Notes: generated from the letters alone by a model not told the origin. DNA of 64,000 nucleotides from Polaribacter sp. SA4-12 (GCF_002163675.1 NZ_CP019334.1:2957501-3021500); one strand, 5' to 3'. Shown: positions 1-8,259, counted from the stretch's first letter. Program-made: numbers and translations.

Positions 1-1
1 T

Positions 2-289
2 ATGCTGCCTATGGGAGAAAAAGACAAAGGAGCAGTAAAACAGATTATATTTTACACTATAATTATGATACTTGTATCAATTGCACCCGTTTTAAAATTA
101 TCAGGAGCATTTTATATTCATCCTATAACAGCAGTAATTGTTGCTTTGTTGGGGATTTATATGCTGTACTTTGCATTTAAATTACATAAAAGTGAAGAAA
201 ACATTGATGCAAGAAAACTTATGTTATCAAGTGTTTTGTATATTACAGCAGTGCAAATTATATACGTAGTAGATAAATTTTTACATTAA
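2..289 (+). CDS. cyoE: Protoheme IX farnesyltransferase (heme O synthase), C-terminal part
   Basis: This is the last ~95 residues of an integral membrane prenyltransferase of the UbiA/CyoE family, which adds a farnesyl group to heme b to make heme O for heme-copper oxidases. The start of the gene lies outside the window. The visible part has a soluble loop with the motif MLPMGEKDKGAVKQ, typical of flavobacterial CyoE, followed by three hydrophobic segments. The aspartate-rich catalytic motifs are upstream and not visible. It ends two bases before the first oxidase subunit III gene, so it is the upstream partner in an oxidase operon. Identification rests on the tail sequence and the neighbours. 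Confidence 0.85.
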   Translation: MLPMGEKDKGAVKQIIFYTIIMILVSIAPVLKLSGAFYIHPITAVIVALLGIYMLYFAFKLHKSEENIDARKLMLSSVLYITAVQIIYVVDKFLH

Positions 290-291
290 TA

Positions 292-879
292 ATGATATTA
301 GAACAAGATTTACAAGAAGAATTAACGGTTGCTAAGAGAAAATCGGCAAAACCTATGTTATGGATTTCCATGATTAGTATGGTGATGTTTTTTGCAGGAT
401 TAACAAGTGCATATGTAATAAGTATGAAAAGAGATGATTGGGTTTCTTTTGATTTACCACGAGCATTTTATATAAGTACTTTTCTAATCGTTGCAAGTAG
501 TATTACGCTGTTTTTGTCGCAAAAATTCTTAAAAAATGATAAAAGACAACTCTCATTAGTGTTTGTTATTGCAACTTTATTACTAGGAATAGGATTTGTG
601 TGGCAACAATATGTTGGTTTTAATCAATTAAAAAGTGTTGGTCTTTTTTTTACAGGACCAGAAAGTACGGTGTCAACATCTTTTATAATAGGAATCACAT
701 TTATGCACGTTTTACACCTGTTAGCAGGTCTTTTAGTGCTTTTGGTTGTTATTTATAATCATTTTAAATACAAATACAAATCAGACAATATGCTTGGTTT
801 TGAACTAGGAGCAATCTTTTGGCATTTTGTAGATATACTATGGATTTACCTATTTTTCTTTTTCTATTTTATTAGGTGA
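292..879 (+). CDS. Cytochrome c oxidase subunit III-type protein, short form
   Basis: This 195-residue membrane protein belongs to the heme-copper oxidase subunit III family. It has about five transmembrane segments, the conserved helix motif FMHVLHLLAG around residue 140, and a C-terminal WHFVDILWIYLFF signature near residues 177-188, which marks the last helix of subunit III. It starts two bases after the heme O synthase stop. A second, longer subunit III follows, so the operon carries two members of the family; this pairing is common in Bacteroidota. Subunit III supports proton uptake and turnover stability of the oxidase in the inner membrane. Which of the two assembles with the main oxidase cannot be told from sequence. 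Confidence 0.88.
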   Translation: MILEQDLQEELTVAKRKSAKPMLWISMISMVMFFAGLTSAYVISMKRDDWVSFDLPRAFYISTFLIVASSITLFLSQKFLKNDKRQLSLVFVIATLLLGIGFVWQQYVGFNQLKSVGLFFTGPESTVSTSFIIGITFMHVLHLLAGLLVLLVVIYNHFKYKYKSDNMLGFELGAIFWHFVDILWIYLFFFFYFIR

Positions 880-937
880 TGAAAAATAGCTATTTTTGGC
901 GCACTAACTAAGAACACTAATTAATAGAAATTATTAT

Positions 938-1921
938 ATGGAAGCAAATATTGCTATACCTGAAGATGGTAAAGAAACTTGGAGCGGTGGTGGACAACGA
1001 CCATTTGGAGCAAGTTATGGTAAAATGATGATGTGGTTTTTTATCGTTTCTGATGCTTTAACCTTTACAGGTTTTTTAGCAGCTTACGGTTTAACACGAT
1101 TTAAATTTATAGACTCTTGGCCAATTGCCGATGAAGTGTTTACTCACTTTCCTGGATTGCATGGTGTACATGCACCAATGTATTACGTTGCATTAATGAC
1201 ATTTATTCTTATTGTTTCTTCTGTAACAATGGTTTTAGCTGTTGATGCTGGTCATCAAAAGAAACAAAAAAAGGTAGCTTGGTATATGTTTGCTACTATT
1301 ATTTTTGGAATCATCTTTGTTGGATCTCAAGCTTGGGAGTGGAAAAACTTTATTAATGGATCTTATGGAGCAGTAAAAACTACTGATGGTAAAATTTTAC
1401 AATTTGTAAAAGATGGTCATCAAATTGCTTTGTCAGACTTTGTTGTTGGAGAAAGAACCGATGGAAGAGTTCAACACGAAAGAGAAAACGGATTATGGTT
1501 TGAGAAGGAAGGAACTATAGCTACATATTCTATAGCTCAAATTCAAAATTCTTATAAATCTAATTCAGAGATACTAGTTCGTTCCGAATTGATAGATCCT
1601 GTTACCAAACAAAAAATAATTCTTTCAAGAGAAGAAGGTTTGGCTCAGTTAGCTAAAACTAAATTAGTTGTTGAGGGTGCAAACTTGCAAGTAAATGAAT
1701 ATGGAAATACCATTTTTGCGGATTTCTTTTTCTTTATTACAGGATTTCACGGATTTCACGTGCTTTCAGGAATTATAATTAATATCATTATTTTCTTCAA
1801 TGTTATTCTAGGTACTTATGAACGTAGAGGACATTATGAAATGGTAGAAAAAGTAGGATTATATTGGCACTTTGTAGATTTAGTTTGGGTATTCGTATTC
1901 ACATTCTTCTATTTAGTTTAA
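938..1921 (+). CDS. Cytochrome c oxidase subunit III with long soluble insert
   Basis: This is a 327-residue subunit III of a heme-copper oxidase. Membrane segments lie near residues 30-52, 80-102, 115-133, 258-290 and 308-325. The motifs FITGFHGFHVLSG (267-279) and WHFVDLVWVFVF (310-321) are the family signature. Residues ~141-255 form a hydrophilic insert between two helices, rich in short beta-like stretches, which canonical bacterial subunit III lacks. The insert is why the protein is more than 100 residues longer than the copy just upstream. The 58-base gap before it contains the palindrome AAAAATAGCTATTTTT (882-897), possibly a processing or pause site. The gene is part of the oxidase operon. 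Confidence 0.9.
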   Translation: MEANIAIPEDGKETWSGGGQRPFGASYGKMMMWFFIVSDALTFTGFLAAYGLTRFKFIDSWPIADEVFTHFPGLHGVHAPMYYVALMTFILIVSSVTMVLAVDAGHQKKQKKVAWYMFATIIFGIIFVGSQAWEWKNFINGSYGAVKTTDGKILQFVKDGHQIALSDFVVGERTDGRVQHERENGLWFEKEGTIATYSIAQIQNSYKSNSEILVRSELIDPVTKQKIILSREEGLAQLAKTKLVVEGANLQVNEYGNTIFADFFFFITGFHGFHVLSGIIINIIIFFNVILGTYERRGHYEMVEKVGLYWHFVDLVWVFVFTFFYLV

Positions 1922-1939
1922 TTTATAAAAGAAATTAAA

Positions 1940-2281
1940 ATGGCACACGCACACGAATCGAACACAAAAAGAATTTGGGTAGTTTTAATAATATTAACAG
2001 TAATAACAACTGTAGAGGTTGCATTTGGTATTGTTAAACCTGCATCTTTACACTTAACTAGTTTTTTAGGTATAAGTCCTTTAAACTGGATGTTTATTAT
2101 TCTAACACTAGTAAAAGCATATTACATTGCATGGGCATTTATGCACTTAGAGGGTGAGAAAAAATGGTTTAGACGTTCAATCGTTTGGACAGCCGTTTTC
2201 TTAATCTGCTATTTAATGGCTCTTATGTTAATAGAAGGTAATTATTTACACAGCACATTAGCCCCACTTGTAAAATGGTAA
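1940..2281 (+). CDS. Cytochrome c oxidase subunit IV-type membrane protein
   Basis: This 113-residue protein has three hydrophobic segments and a histidine-rich start (MAHAHESN). It matches the prokaryotic cytochrome c oxidase subunit IV (COX4_pro) pattern, with the central motif KAYYIAWAFMHLEGEKKWFRR around residues 60-79 as the clearest sign. It is thought to stabilise the oxidase in the inner membrane. It lies 18 bases after subunit III and is followed by a strong terminator, so it closes the oxidase subunit operon. Confidence 0.85.
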   Translation: MAHAHESNTKRIWVVLIILTVITTVEVAFGIVKPASLHLTSFLGISPLNWMFIILTLVKAYYIAWAFMHLEGEKKWFRRSIVWTAVFLICYLMALMLIEGNYLHSTLAPLVKW

Positions 2282-2292
2282 TTTAAAAAATT

Positions 2293-2322
2293 AAAAAGGT
2301 GGTTTTATCCACCTTTTTTTTG
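2293..2322 (+). terminator. Rho-independent terminator after oxidase subunit IV
   Basis: A perfect stem AAAAAGGTGG / CCACCTTTTT with a six-base loop is followed by a run of T. It separates the oxidase subunit genes from the assembly genes. Confidence 0.85.
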
Positions 2323-2357
2323 CATTAAACTTTATTCAGTATTTCAATAAAATATAG

Positions 2358-3026
2358 ATGATGAAACTTACAAAAAAAAGAGTTGTATTATTTTTACTGT
2401 TTATTTTTCCTTTAATCTGTTTTCTATTAATGTCTACAGGAACAAACAACTTTACTAAATTACCTGTAGCTACTACAAATGTTGTTGATATTTCTACAAT
2501 AGATGCTGCAAAAACATTTAAAGATAATATTTCTGTAGTTTGTTTTTTAGGTGATGATATGAATGCTCATAAAGGAGGTTTCTTTAACTTGAATGAAAAA
2601 ATCTACAAGAAATTTATTGAATATAATAAATTTCAAATAATTGCTATTTATCCTGAAGGAAAAGAGGAGGAAGCAAAACAACTTAAAAAGGAAATTAGTG
2701 CATTTACAGATATGGTAAAGTGGAATTTTATTCCAGGTAGTAAGGAAGATATTTCTGCTTTGCATGCTAGTTTTAATTCAAGTTATCCACTTTCTAGTTC
2801 GTCGTATACTTTTAAAACTTTTTTAGTTGATAAAAATGGAGATTTAAGAGGGCGTGCAGATGATAAAGAAAATCCAAACAGAGAAATTCTTGGTTATGAT
2901 ATGAATTCTGTTGCAGACTTAAATAAGATAATGAAAGATGATATTTTAGTGCTTTTTTATGAGTACTATGCTGCATTTAAAGAGAAAAACGAAAATAAAG
3001 CACAAAGAAAAGAAGTTGGGTTATGA
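2358..3026 (+). CDS. Membrane-anchored thioredoxin-fold protein, SCO-like but without CxxxC
   Basis: A 222-residue protein with an N-terminal membrane anchor (residues ~8-26) and a periplasmic domain. The domain resembles a thioredoxin/SCO fold: a beta strand NISVVCFLGDD where the redox motif would sit, a later FKTFLVDKNGDLRGRAD strand-turn-strand as in SCO proteins, and a helical tail like that of the next gene. The CxxxC copper-binding pair is absent. The stop overlaps the start of the SCO gene by four bases (ATGA), so the two are probably translated together. I infer a structural or regulatory partner in cytochrome oxidase copper delivery; function is unproven. Confidence 0.6.
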   Translation: MMKLTKKRVVLFLLFIFPLICFLLMSTGTNNFTKLPVATTNVVDISTIDAAKTFKDNISVVCFLGDDMNAHKGGFFNLNEKIYKKFIEYNKFQIIAIYPEGKEEEAKQLKKEISAFTDMVKWNFIPGSKEDISALHASFNSSYPLSSSSYTFKTFLVDKNGDLRGRADDKENPNREILGYDMNSVADLNKIMKDDILVLFYEYYAAFKEKNENKAQRKEVGL

Positions 3027-3727
3027 AAAAAAAGTATTCTTACATAGGTATTTCTTTTATTATACTTTTATTCGGAATTTATGTTGTTAGAAACTTAGAT
3101 AGAAGAATAGATGAAAACGATCTTGTTCAAGATGATAGATTGAATAAAATTGATAAGAAATCAACTAGTACAAATAGTAGTTTATTCAAATTTAATAAGG
3201 TTCCAGATTTTGAATTCATAAATCAAAACGGAATTACTATTAGTAATAATGATTACAAAGGAAAAGTATATGTAGTTGAATTCTTTTTTACAACGTGTCC
3301 TACTATTTGTCCTTTGATGAATAAACAGATGTTAAAGATTCAAAATGAATTTAAAGGAAATAATGATTTCGGAATTGCATCCATTTCAATAACTCCTGAG
3401 ATTGATACTCCAGAAGTAATGAAAGCTTATGCTTTAGAACATAAGATAACACATAAGAATTGGAACTTATTAACTGGTAAATCTCAAGAAATAGTTTATG
3501 CTTTATCAAACAAAGGATTTAAATTGTATGTAGGAAAAGGAGATGAAGATCATGGAGGTTTTGAACATTCTGGTTTGTTTGCTTTGGTAGATAAAGAAGG
3601 GAATATTAGATCTAGAAAAGATCAGTATGGAAACCCAATTATGTATTACAGAGCATTAAAAGAACAAACTTTTGCAGATCAAATAACTGAATTAAAAGAG
3701 GATATTAAAATTTTATTGAATGAGTAA
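3023..3727 (+). CDS. SCO1/SenC-family copper chaperone
   Basis: A 234-residue membrane-anchored SCO protein, which delivers copper to, or reduces, the CuA site of cytochrome c oxidase. The anchor is residues ~5-22. The thioredoxin-like domain has the copper ligands C92 and C96 in FFFTTCPTICPLM and H182 in GGFEHSGLFALVDKEG. All three expected ligands are present, unlike in the overlapping upstream gene. It overlaps the next gene (DUF420) by eight bases. The operon context beside oxidase subunits supports the role. Confidence 0.9.
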   Translation: MKKKYSYIGISFIILLFGIYVVRNLDRRIDENDLVQDDRLNKIDKKSTSTNSSLFKFNKVPDFEFINQNGITISNNDYKGKVYVVEFFFTTCPTICPLMNKQMLKIQNEFKGNNDFGIASISITPEIDTPEVMKAYALEHKITHKNWNLLTGKSQEIVYALSNKGFKLYVGKGDEDHGGFEHSGLFALVDKEGNIRSRKDQYGNPIMYYRALKEQTFADQITELKEDIKILLNE

Positions 3728-4259
3728 TTTATCACAAGAAAAAAAGTACAAGAAAATAATTACAGGATTATCTATTGTTATTCCTATAGCTGTAGCAGCT
3801 TTATTTCTTGTTAATTTAAGAAAGTTAGGTTTTAATGTAGAACCTTTAACTTTTTTACCACCAATTTATGCGTCTATAAATGGTTTAACAGCAATTGTTT
3901 TAATTGCAGCAGTAATTGCAATAAAAAAAGGAAATAAAAAGTTACACGAGCAATTAACCACTTTTGCAATAGGTTGTTCTTTACTTTTTTTAGTAATGTA
4001 TATTGGGTATCACATGACATCAGACTCTACTAGTTTTGGTGGTGAGGGTGTTATAAAATATATTTATTTATTTATTCTTTTTACGCACATTGTTTTATCA
4101 ATAGTTATAATACCGTTTGTTTTAACTACATTTATGAGAGCAAAATTAGGAAATTTTCCACAGCATAAAAAAATTGCTAAAATTACATTTCCTTTATGGC
4201 TTTATGTTGCTATTACTGGTGTTGTTGTCTATTTAATGATTTCTCCTTATTATGTATAA
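3720..4259 (+). CDS. DUF420 family membrane protein
   Basis: A 179-residue protein with about five transmembrane helices and the DUF420 pattern: histidines at helix ends in KLHEQLTTFAIG, YIGYHMTSDST and FTHIVLSIVIIPF, plus KIAKITFPLWLYVAITGVVVY near the C terminus. DUF420 proteins are found next to cytochrome oxidase assembly genes and may bind heme or copper through these histidines; this is not proven. It overlaps the SCO gene upstream and the CxxC protein downstream by eight bases each, pointing to tight translational coupling. Confidence 0.85.
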   Translation: MSNLSQEKKYKKIITGLSIVIPIAVAALFLVNLRKLGFNVEPLTFLPPIYASINGLTAIVLIAAVIAIKKGNKKLHEQLTTFAIGCSLLFLVMYIGYHMTSDSTSFGGEGVIKYIYLFILFTHIVLSIVIIPFVLTTFMRAKLGNFPQHKKIAKITFPLWLYVAITGVVVYLMISPYYV

Positions 4260-4470
4260 AAAAAGCATTTTACTAGTTTTATTGATGGTTTTTACATCAA
4301 AATTTTCATTCTCACAATGTGCCATGTGTAAAGCAGTTGTAGAAAACGGAGATGTTTTTATGGCAGAAGGTGTTAATAATGGAATAACCTATCTAATGGT
4401 ATTTCCTTATCTTTTAATTGGTGTTTTATTTTATGCTATTTATAGATATAAAAAAAAGGGAAAAATTTAA
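4252..4470 (+). CDS. Small CxxC membrane protein in oxidase-assembly operon
   Basis: A 72-residue protein with a signal sequence (residues 1-20, ending SFSQ), then CAMCKAVVENGD, then one transmembrane helix (residues ~48-63) and a lysine-rich cytoplasmic tail. The CxxC pair would sit just outside the inner membrane. It overlaps the DUF420 gene by eight bases and ends the SCO-like/SCO/DUF420 operon. I do not recognise a named family. The context suggests a thiol or metal-binding role in oxidase maturation; that is inference. Confidence 0.7.
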   Translation: MYKKSILLVLLMVFTSKFSFSQCAMCKAVVENGDVFMAEGVNNGITYLMVFPYLLIGVLFYAIYRYKKKGKI

Positions 4471-4588
4471 CATTATATAAGTGTAATTTCTTGTAACAAA
4501 TTTTACTTTTAGTCGTCCTATATAAACTATCAAGAGAATTCTTTTTTTGATGTGTATAATATATTTTATCAATTAAAAATAATACGTT

Positions 4589-5950
4589 TTGAAAACTAAA
4601 CTTATCCTATTTGTAGCACTGTTAATTTCTGTCGCTACTTTTTCACAAAAAAAATGGACTCTTAAAGAATGTGTAGATCAAGCTTTAGAGAGAAATATTT
4701 CAATTCAACAAAATAAATTAAGTTTAGAACTTGCTAAAAAAGATGTTGAATTTACTAAAGGAAACTTTTTACCAAACTTTAATGGTAATTTAAATAATTC
4801 GGGAAGTTTTGGTTTATCTACCGGAGGAGACAATACTAGAAGTTCAGCAGATAGATATAGCTTATCATTAGGATTAAATGGAGGTGGTATTATATTTAAT
4901 GGTTATAGAAATACAAATACATATAAGCAAGCTCAATTAGGTGTAGAATCAAGTCTTTTAGATTTAAAGAAAATAGAAAATGATATTTCATTATTTGTTG
5001 TCAATGGGTATTTAAATATATTGTTTGCGAAAGAAAACCTAAGTGCTGGGAGAGTTCAGTATGAAATCAGTAAAAAACAAATTGAAGCTGCTGAAAGTAG
5101 ATTTAAGTCAGGAGTAATTGCTAAAGGAGATTTATTAAATACACAATCTACTGCAGCTACTAATCTACAAACTGTTATATCTCAAGAAAACGCATTGGAT
5201 TTAGCGTTGTTAAATTTAGCGCAATTATTACAGGTTTCTGTAGAAGGTTTTGATGTTTCTTCTATTGATGTTGGTACACCGTCTGCTAATTTGTTCTACA
5301 AAAACTCATCAACTGTCTACAATAAATCTTTAGATAGAATGCCAGAAATAGAAAGAGCAAAATTAGCAATAGAAAATTCAGATTTAAACATAGAAATTTC
5401 TAAAGGAGCTTTTTTACCTACTTTAAGTTATTCTTTTGGTGCAAATACTTTTTATAATACAACTCTTGGTGAACCAGAAGTTTTTGCAGGTGTAGATGCA
5501 ACAGGTAATCCTTTTGTGATAGATAACAGGTTTACTAATCAGCTTGATAATAATTTAGGTTATAATATTGGTCTTTCTTTAAATATTCCAATATTTAACC
5601 GTTTTCAAACTAAAAATAGAGTAGCACAATCTAAAATTAATAAAGAAATTTCAGAAACAAGATTAGAAAGCGAAAAATTAAGTTTAAAACAAACCATAGA
5701 ACAGGCCTTTTTAGATGTAAAAACAGCTTTAAAATCTTATGAAGCAGCTAAAATATCTTTAGAAGCACAAGAAGAGGCTTTTAAAAATGCACAAGAAAGA
5801 TATAATTATGGTGCAATGACACAGTTCGATTTCGATCAAGTTAGAACACGTTTGGTAAATGCACAAGCAACTCTTATTCGTTCTAAATATGATTATGTTT
5901 TTAAAACGAAAGTATTACAATTCTATTCTGGAGAATTAGTTTTAGATTAG
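4589..5950 (+). CDS. TolC-family outer membrane efflux protein
   Basis: A 453-residue outer membrane factor with a signal peptide (1-20, ending ATFSQ), then two TolC repeats of coiled-coil helices and beta strands. The repeats can be seen as the ELAKKDVEFTKGNFLPNFNG and EISKGAFLPTLSYSFG segments, and AAESRFKSGVIAKGDLL matches AQERYNYGAMTQFDFD. Translation begins at a TTG. No inner-membrane pump or adaptor gene follows; a terminator does, so it is a single-gene unit here and must work with a pump encoded elsewhere, or in type I secretion. Confidence 0.9.
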   Translation: MKTKLILFVALLISVATFSQKKWTLKECVDQALERNISIQQNKLSLELAKKDVEFTKGNFLPNFNGNLNNSGSFGLSTGGDNTRSSADRYSLSLGLNGGGIIFNGYRNTNTYKQAQLGVESSLLDLKKIENDISLFVVNGYLNILFAKENLSAGRVQYEISKKQIEAAESRFKSGVIAKGDLLNTQSTAATNLQTVISQENALDLALLNLAQLLQVSVEGFDVSSIDVGTPSANLFYKNSSTVYNKSLDRMPEIERAKLAIENSDLNIEISKGAFLPTLSYSFGANTFYNTTLGEPEVFAGVDATGNPFVIDNRFTNQLDNNLGYNIGLSLNIPIFNRFQTKNRVAQSKINKEISETRLESEKLSLKQTIEQAFLDVKTALKSYEAAKISLEAQEEAFKNAQERYNYGAMTQFDFDQVRTRLVNAQATLIRSKYDYVFKTKVLQFYSGELVLD

Positions 5951-5974
5951 ACAAAATAAAGATTACTGATGAAG

Positions 5975-6003
5975 CCTCGCATATTTGCGAGGTTTTCTTT
6001 TTT
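5975..6003 (+). terminator. Rho-independent terminator after TolC
   Basis: Stem CCTCGC / GCGAGG with loop ATATTT, followed by TTTTCTTTTTT. It lies directly after the TolC stop. Confidence 0.85.
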
Positions 6004-6011
6004 CTATCACT

Positions 6012-6019
6012 TATATTTG
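6012..6019 (+). promoter_or_regulatory. Candidate Bacteroidota -7 element (TATATTTG) for tsaB
   Basis: An exact match to the TAnnTTTG element used by the Bacteroidota primary sigma factor, 17 bases before the TTG start of tsaB and just after the upstream terminator. The -33 element is not clear. Confidence 0.55.
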
Positions 6020-6035
6020 CATAAAAATTTACAAG

Positions 6036-6722
6036 TTGGCAATAATCCTTAACATAGAAACTGCAACAAAAAACTGTTCTGTAAGTCTTGCAAGAAACGG
6101 AGCAATTTTAGCAATAAAAGAATTGAATAATGGTAATTATTCTCATGCAGAAGTTTTACATCCTTTTATTGTTGATATTTTAAAAGAAGCAAATCTTAAT
6201 TCTAATGAAATTGATGCTGTAGCAGTAAGTAAAGGCCCAGGTTCTTATACGGGCTTAAGAATTGGAGTTTCTGCTGCAAAAGGGCTTTGTTTTGCTTTTG
6301 ACAAGCCATTAATCTCTATAAAAACATTAGAATCTTTAGCAAATGCTATTTCTGTTGATGAAGGAATTATAGTGCCAATGTTAGATGCAAGAAGAATGGA
6401 AGTTTTTGCTGCTGTTTTTGATGTAAATTATAACGAAGTAAGAGAGATTAAAGCAGAAATTATTGATGAAAACTCTTATTCTGAATATTTAAAAACGAGT
6501 AAAGTTTATTTTTTAGGTGATGGTGCTCATAAATGTAAAGAAATAATCACTCATAAAAATGCTGTTTTTATTGATGATAAATTTCCTTCATCTAAAGAAA
6601 TGGCAATTTTATCATATAATAAGTACAAAAAAAACGACATCGAAGATGTCGCTTATTTTGAACCTTTTTATTTAAAAGATTTTGTTGCTATTCCTGAAAA
6701 GAAAAAGAAACCTACTTTTTAA
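6036..6722 (+). CDS. tsaB: tRNA threonylcarbamoyladenosine biosynthesis protein TsaB
   Basis: A 228-residue TsaB, the partner of TsaD and TsaE in making t6A at position 37 of ANN-decoding tRNAs. It begins with the ASKHA-fold strand LNIETATKNCSVSL and has the family motif AVSKGPGSYTGLRIGVSAAKGL. I placed the start at the TTG that gives MAIILNIETATK; the reading frame stays open upstream to a TTG inside the terminator hairpin of tolC, which cannot be the start. The 3' end overlaps the convergent mscS gene by 11 bases. Confidence 0.92.
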   Translation: MAIILNIETATKNCSVSLARNGAILAIKELNNGNYSHAEVLHPFIVDILKEANLNSNEIDAVAVSKGPGSYTGLRIGVSAAKGLCFAFDKPLISIKTLESLANAISVDEGIIVPMLDARRMEVFAAVFDVNYNEVREIKAEIIDENSYSEYLKTSKVYFLGDGAHKCKEIITHKNAVFIDDKFPSSKEMAILSYNKYKKNDIEDVAYFEPFYLKDFVAIPEKKKKPTF

Positions 6723-7512
6723 CGTTTACTTGATGTGGGTAAGGAATATCAATTCCTGCCTTATCTAAAGCTATTTTAGTACTTTCTGTTACATCAAAAA
6801 ATACGGTCCAATAGTCTTCAGTTTTACACCAAGGTCTAACTGCAAAATTTACAGAACTATCTGCTAATTCAGAAACAGTAACTGCAGGAGCAGGATCTTT
6901 TAATACTTTAGGATGAGAAGTTATTACACTCATTAAAACATCTTTTGTTTGTTTAATGTCTGCAGCATAATCTACACCAAAAGTTAAATCTACTCTACGA
7001 GTTCCTTCTGTAGAATAATTTATAATATTTCCGTTAGATAAAGTTCCGTTTGGAATTATAATTTCTTTGTTAGATAAACCAGTAAGTTTTGTTGTAAAAA
7101 TTTCGATTTCTTTTACTACACCAATTTCACCTTGTGCTTCAACTAAATCTCCTAATTTAATAGGTTTGAAAATCATTATTAAAACACCACCTGCAAAATT
7201 GGCAAGAGATCCTTGTAACGCTAAACCAACAGCTAAACCTGCTGCTGCTAGAATTGCTGCAAAAGAAGTTGTTTCTACACCTAGTTTAGAAATAACAGCT
7301 ATTATTAATATTATTTTTAATCCCCAACCAATTAGGTTTCCTAAAAATTTTTGAAGTGTAATGTCAATACCGCTTTTATCCATTACTTTTCTAGAAGCCT
7401 TTACAATTAGTTTTATAATTATTAGACCAATAATTAGCATTGCTAATGCTACTAATACTTGTGGAGTAAACTCAACGACTAACTTTTTCAAATATTCAAT
7501 ATATTCTTTCAT
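6712..7512 (-). CDS. Small-conductance mechanosensitive channel (MscS family)
   Basis: A 266-residue MscS-type channel that releases solutes when membrane tension rises. Three transmembrane segments lie at about residues 15-38, 55-78 and 85-115. The third is the pore helix, rich in Gly and Ala (AAAGLAVGLALQGSLANFAGG, seen around residues 90-109). The beta domain follows with FKPIKLGDLVEAQGEIGVVKE and the IIIPNGTLSNGNIINYS motif, then the C-terminal alpha/beta domain. It is a single-gene unit, convergent with tsaB. Confidence 0.93.
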   Translation of the reverse strand: MKEYIEYLKKLVVEFTPQVLVALAMLIIGLIIIKLIVKASRKVMDKSGIDITLQKFLGNLIGWGLKIILIIAVISKLGVETTSFAAILAAAGLAVGLALQGSLANFAGGVLIMIFKPIKLGDLVEAQGEIGVVKEIEIFTTKLTGLSNKEIIIPNGTLSNGNIINYSTEGTRRVDLTFGVDYAADIKQTKDVLMSVITSHPKVLKDPAPAVTVSELADSSVNFAVRPWCKTEDYWTVFFDVTESTKIALDKAGIDIPYPHQVNVKK

Positions 7513-7538
7513 TTTATTTTTTTCTTAGAAATTAAATG

Positions 7539-7546
7539 CAAAAATA
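7539..7546 (-). promoter_or_regulatory. Candidate -7 element for mscS
   Basis: On the minus strand this reads TATTTTTG, an exact TAnnTTTG match 27 bases upstream of the mscS ATG. Confidence 0.5.
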
Positions 7547-7577
7547 ATGGTTTCTTGTTGAAGAATGAAGAAATTAG

Positions 7578-7934
7578 TTATAATAATAAGATTGAAATTA
7601 TACCTAAAGTTGCTGGTATAGTCTGTATATATAGTATGCGAATCTTTTTTGTAGAATAAGCACCATAAATTCCAGCAATAGCAACACAAGCTAAAAAGAA
7701 CATTGCAACATCTGCTTTATCAGCAATTAACGACCAAATTAAACCTGCGGCTAAAAATCCGTTATATAAACCCTGATTAGCAGCCATTACTTTTGTTTCT
7801 TCTGCAAACTCTTTTGTTTGTATTCCAAAAGCTTTCATCGTGTTCTTTGATGTCCAAATAACCATTTCTAAATAAACAATGTAAATATGTATTAATGCAA
7901 CTAAGCTAATAAAGATGATTTGTATTTCATTCAT
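7578..7934 (-). CDS. DUF1304 family membrane protein
   Basis: A 118-residue protein with four hydrophobic segments. It matches DUF1304: the first helix has HIYIVYLEMVIW, followed by the conserved KVMAANQGLYNGFLAAGLIW motif. No biochemical function is established for the family. It is transcribed leftward and is separated from the dodecin gene by a terminator. Confidence 0.88.
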   Translation of the reverse strand: MNEIQIIFISLVALIHIYIVYLEMVIWTSKNTMKAFGIQTKEFAEETKVMAANQGLYNGFLAAGLIWSLIADKADVAMFFLACVAIAGIYGAYSTKKIRILYIQTIPATLGIISILLL

Positions 7935-7955
7935 GATTATATGGTTTAAAATAAT

Positions 7956-7990
7956 AAAAGCGATCTAATTCTAATATTAAATCGCTTTTT
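7956..7990 (-). terminator. Terminator after dodecin
   Basis: Perfect inverted repeat AAAAGCGAT (7956-7964) / ATCGCTTTT (7981-7989). Read leftward it ends in a T-rich run, and it lies just past the dodecin stop. Confidence 0.75.
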
Positions 7991-8010
7991 AGTAGTTCGT
8001 TTTTATGCTT

Positions 8011-8211
8011 TTAATTTACTTCAAAAGTAATTTTTAAGTTTACTCTAAACTCTGTTACATTATCACCATTAACAACAGCACTTTGCGATTGTACAAATAC
8101 AGATTTAATGTTCTTTACAGATTTTGCTGCTTGCTTCACTGCTTTTCTTGTAGCTTCTTCCCAACTTTTTTCAGAATTTGCTAATACTTCAATAACCTTC
8201 ATTATAGCCAT
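8011..8211 (-). CDS. Dodecin family flavin-binding protein
   Basis: A 66-residue dodecin, a small protein that assembles into a hollow dodecamer and stores flavins. The sequence follows the family: VIEVLANSEKSWEEATRKAV, then AAKSVKNIKSVFVQSQSAVV and the final strand EFRVNLKITFEV. It is a single-gene unit with its own -7 element and terminator. Confidence 0.92.
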   Translation of the reverse strand: MAIMKVIEVLANSEKSWEEATRKAVKQAAKSVKNIKSVFVQSQSAVVNGDNVTEFRVNLKITFEVN

Positions 8212-8251
8212 GATTTTTATATGTATTTAAATTTTTATGTAGTAAATATAT

Positions 8252-8259
8252 CAAATTTA
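8252..8259 (-). promoter_or_regulatory. Candidate -7 element for dodecin
   Basis: Reads TAAATTTG on the minus strand, an exact TAnnTTTG match about 40 bases upstream of the dodecin ATG. Confidence 0.45.

Noticed and set aside
882..897. AAAAATAGCTATTTTT as a terminator inside the oxidase operon
   Set aside because: The palindrome has almost no GC pairs and is followed by no T-run after the loop; more likely a pause or processing site, or chance.
5985..6035. Extended N terminus of tsaB
   Set aside because: The extra 17 codons run through the tolC terminator hairpin, and the TsaB fold begins at the downstream TTG.
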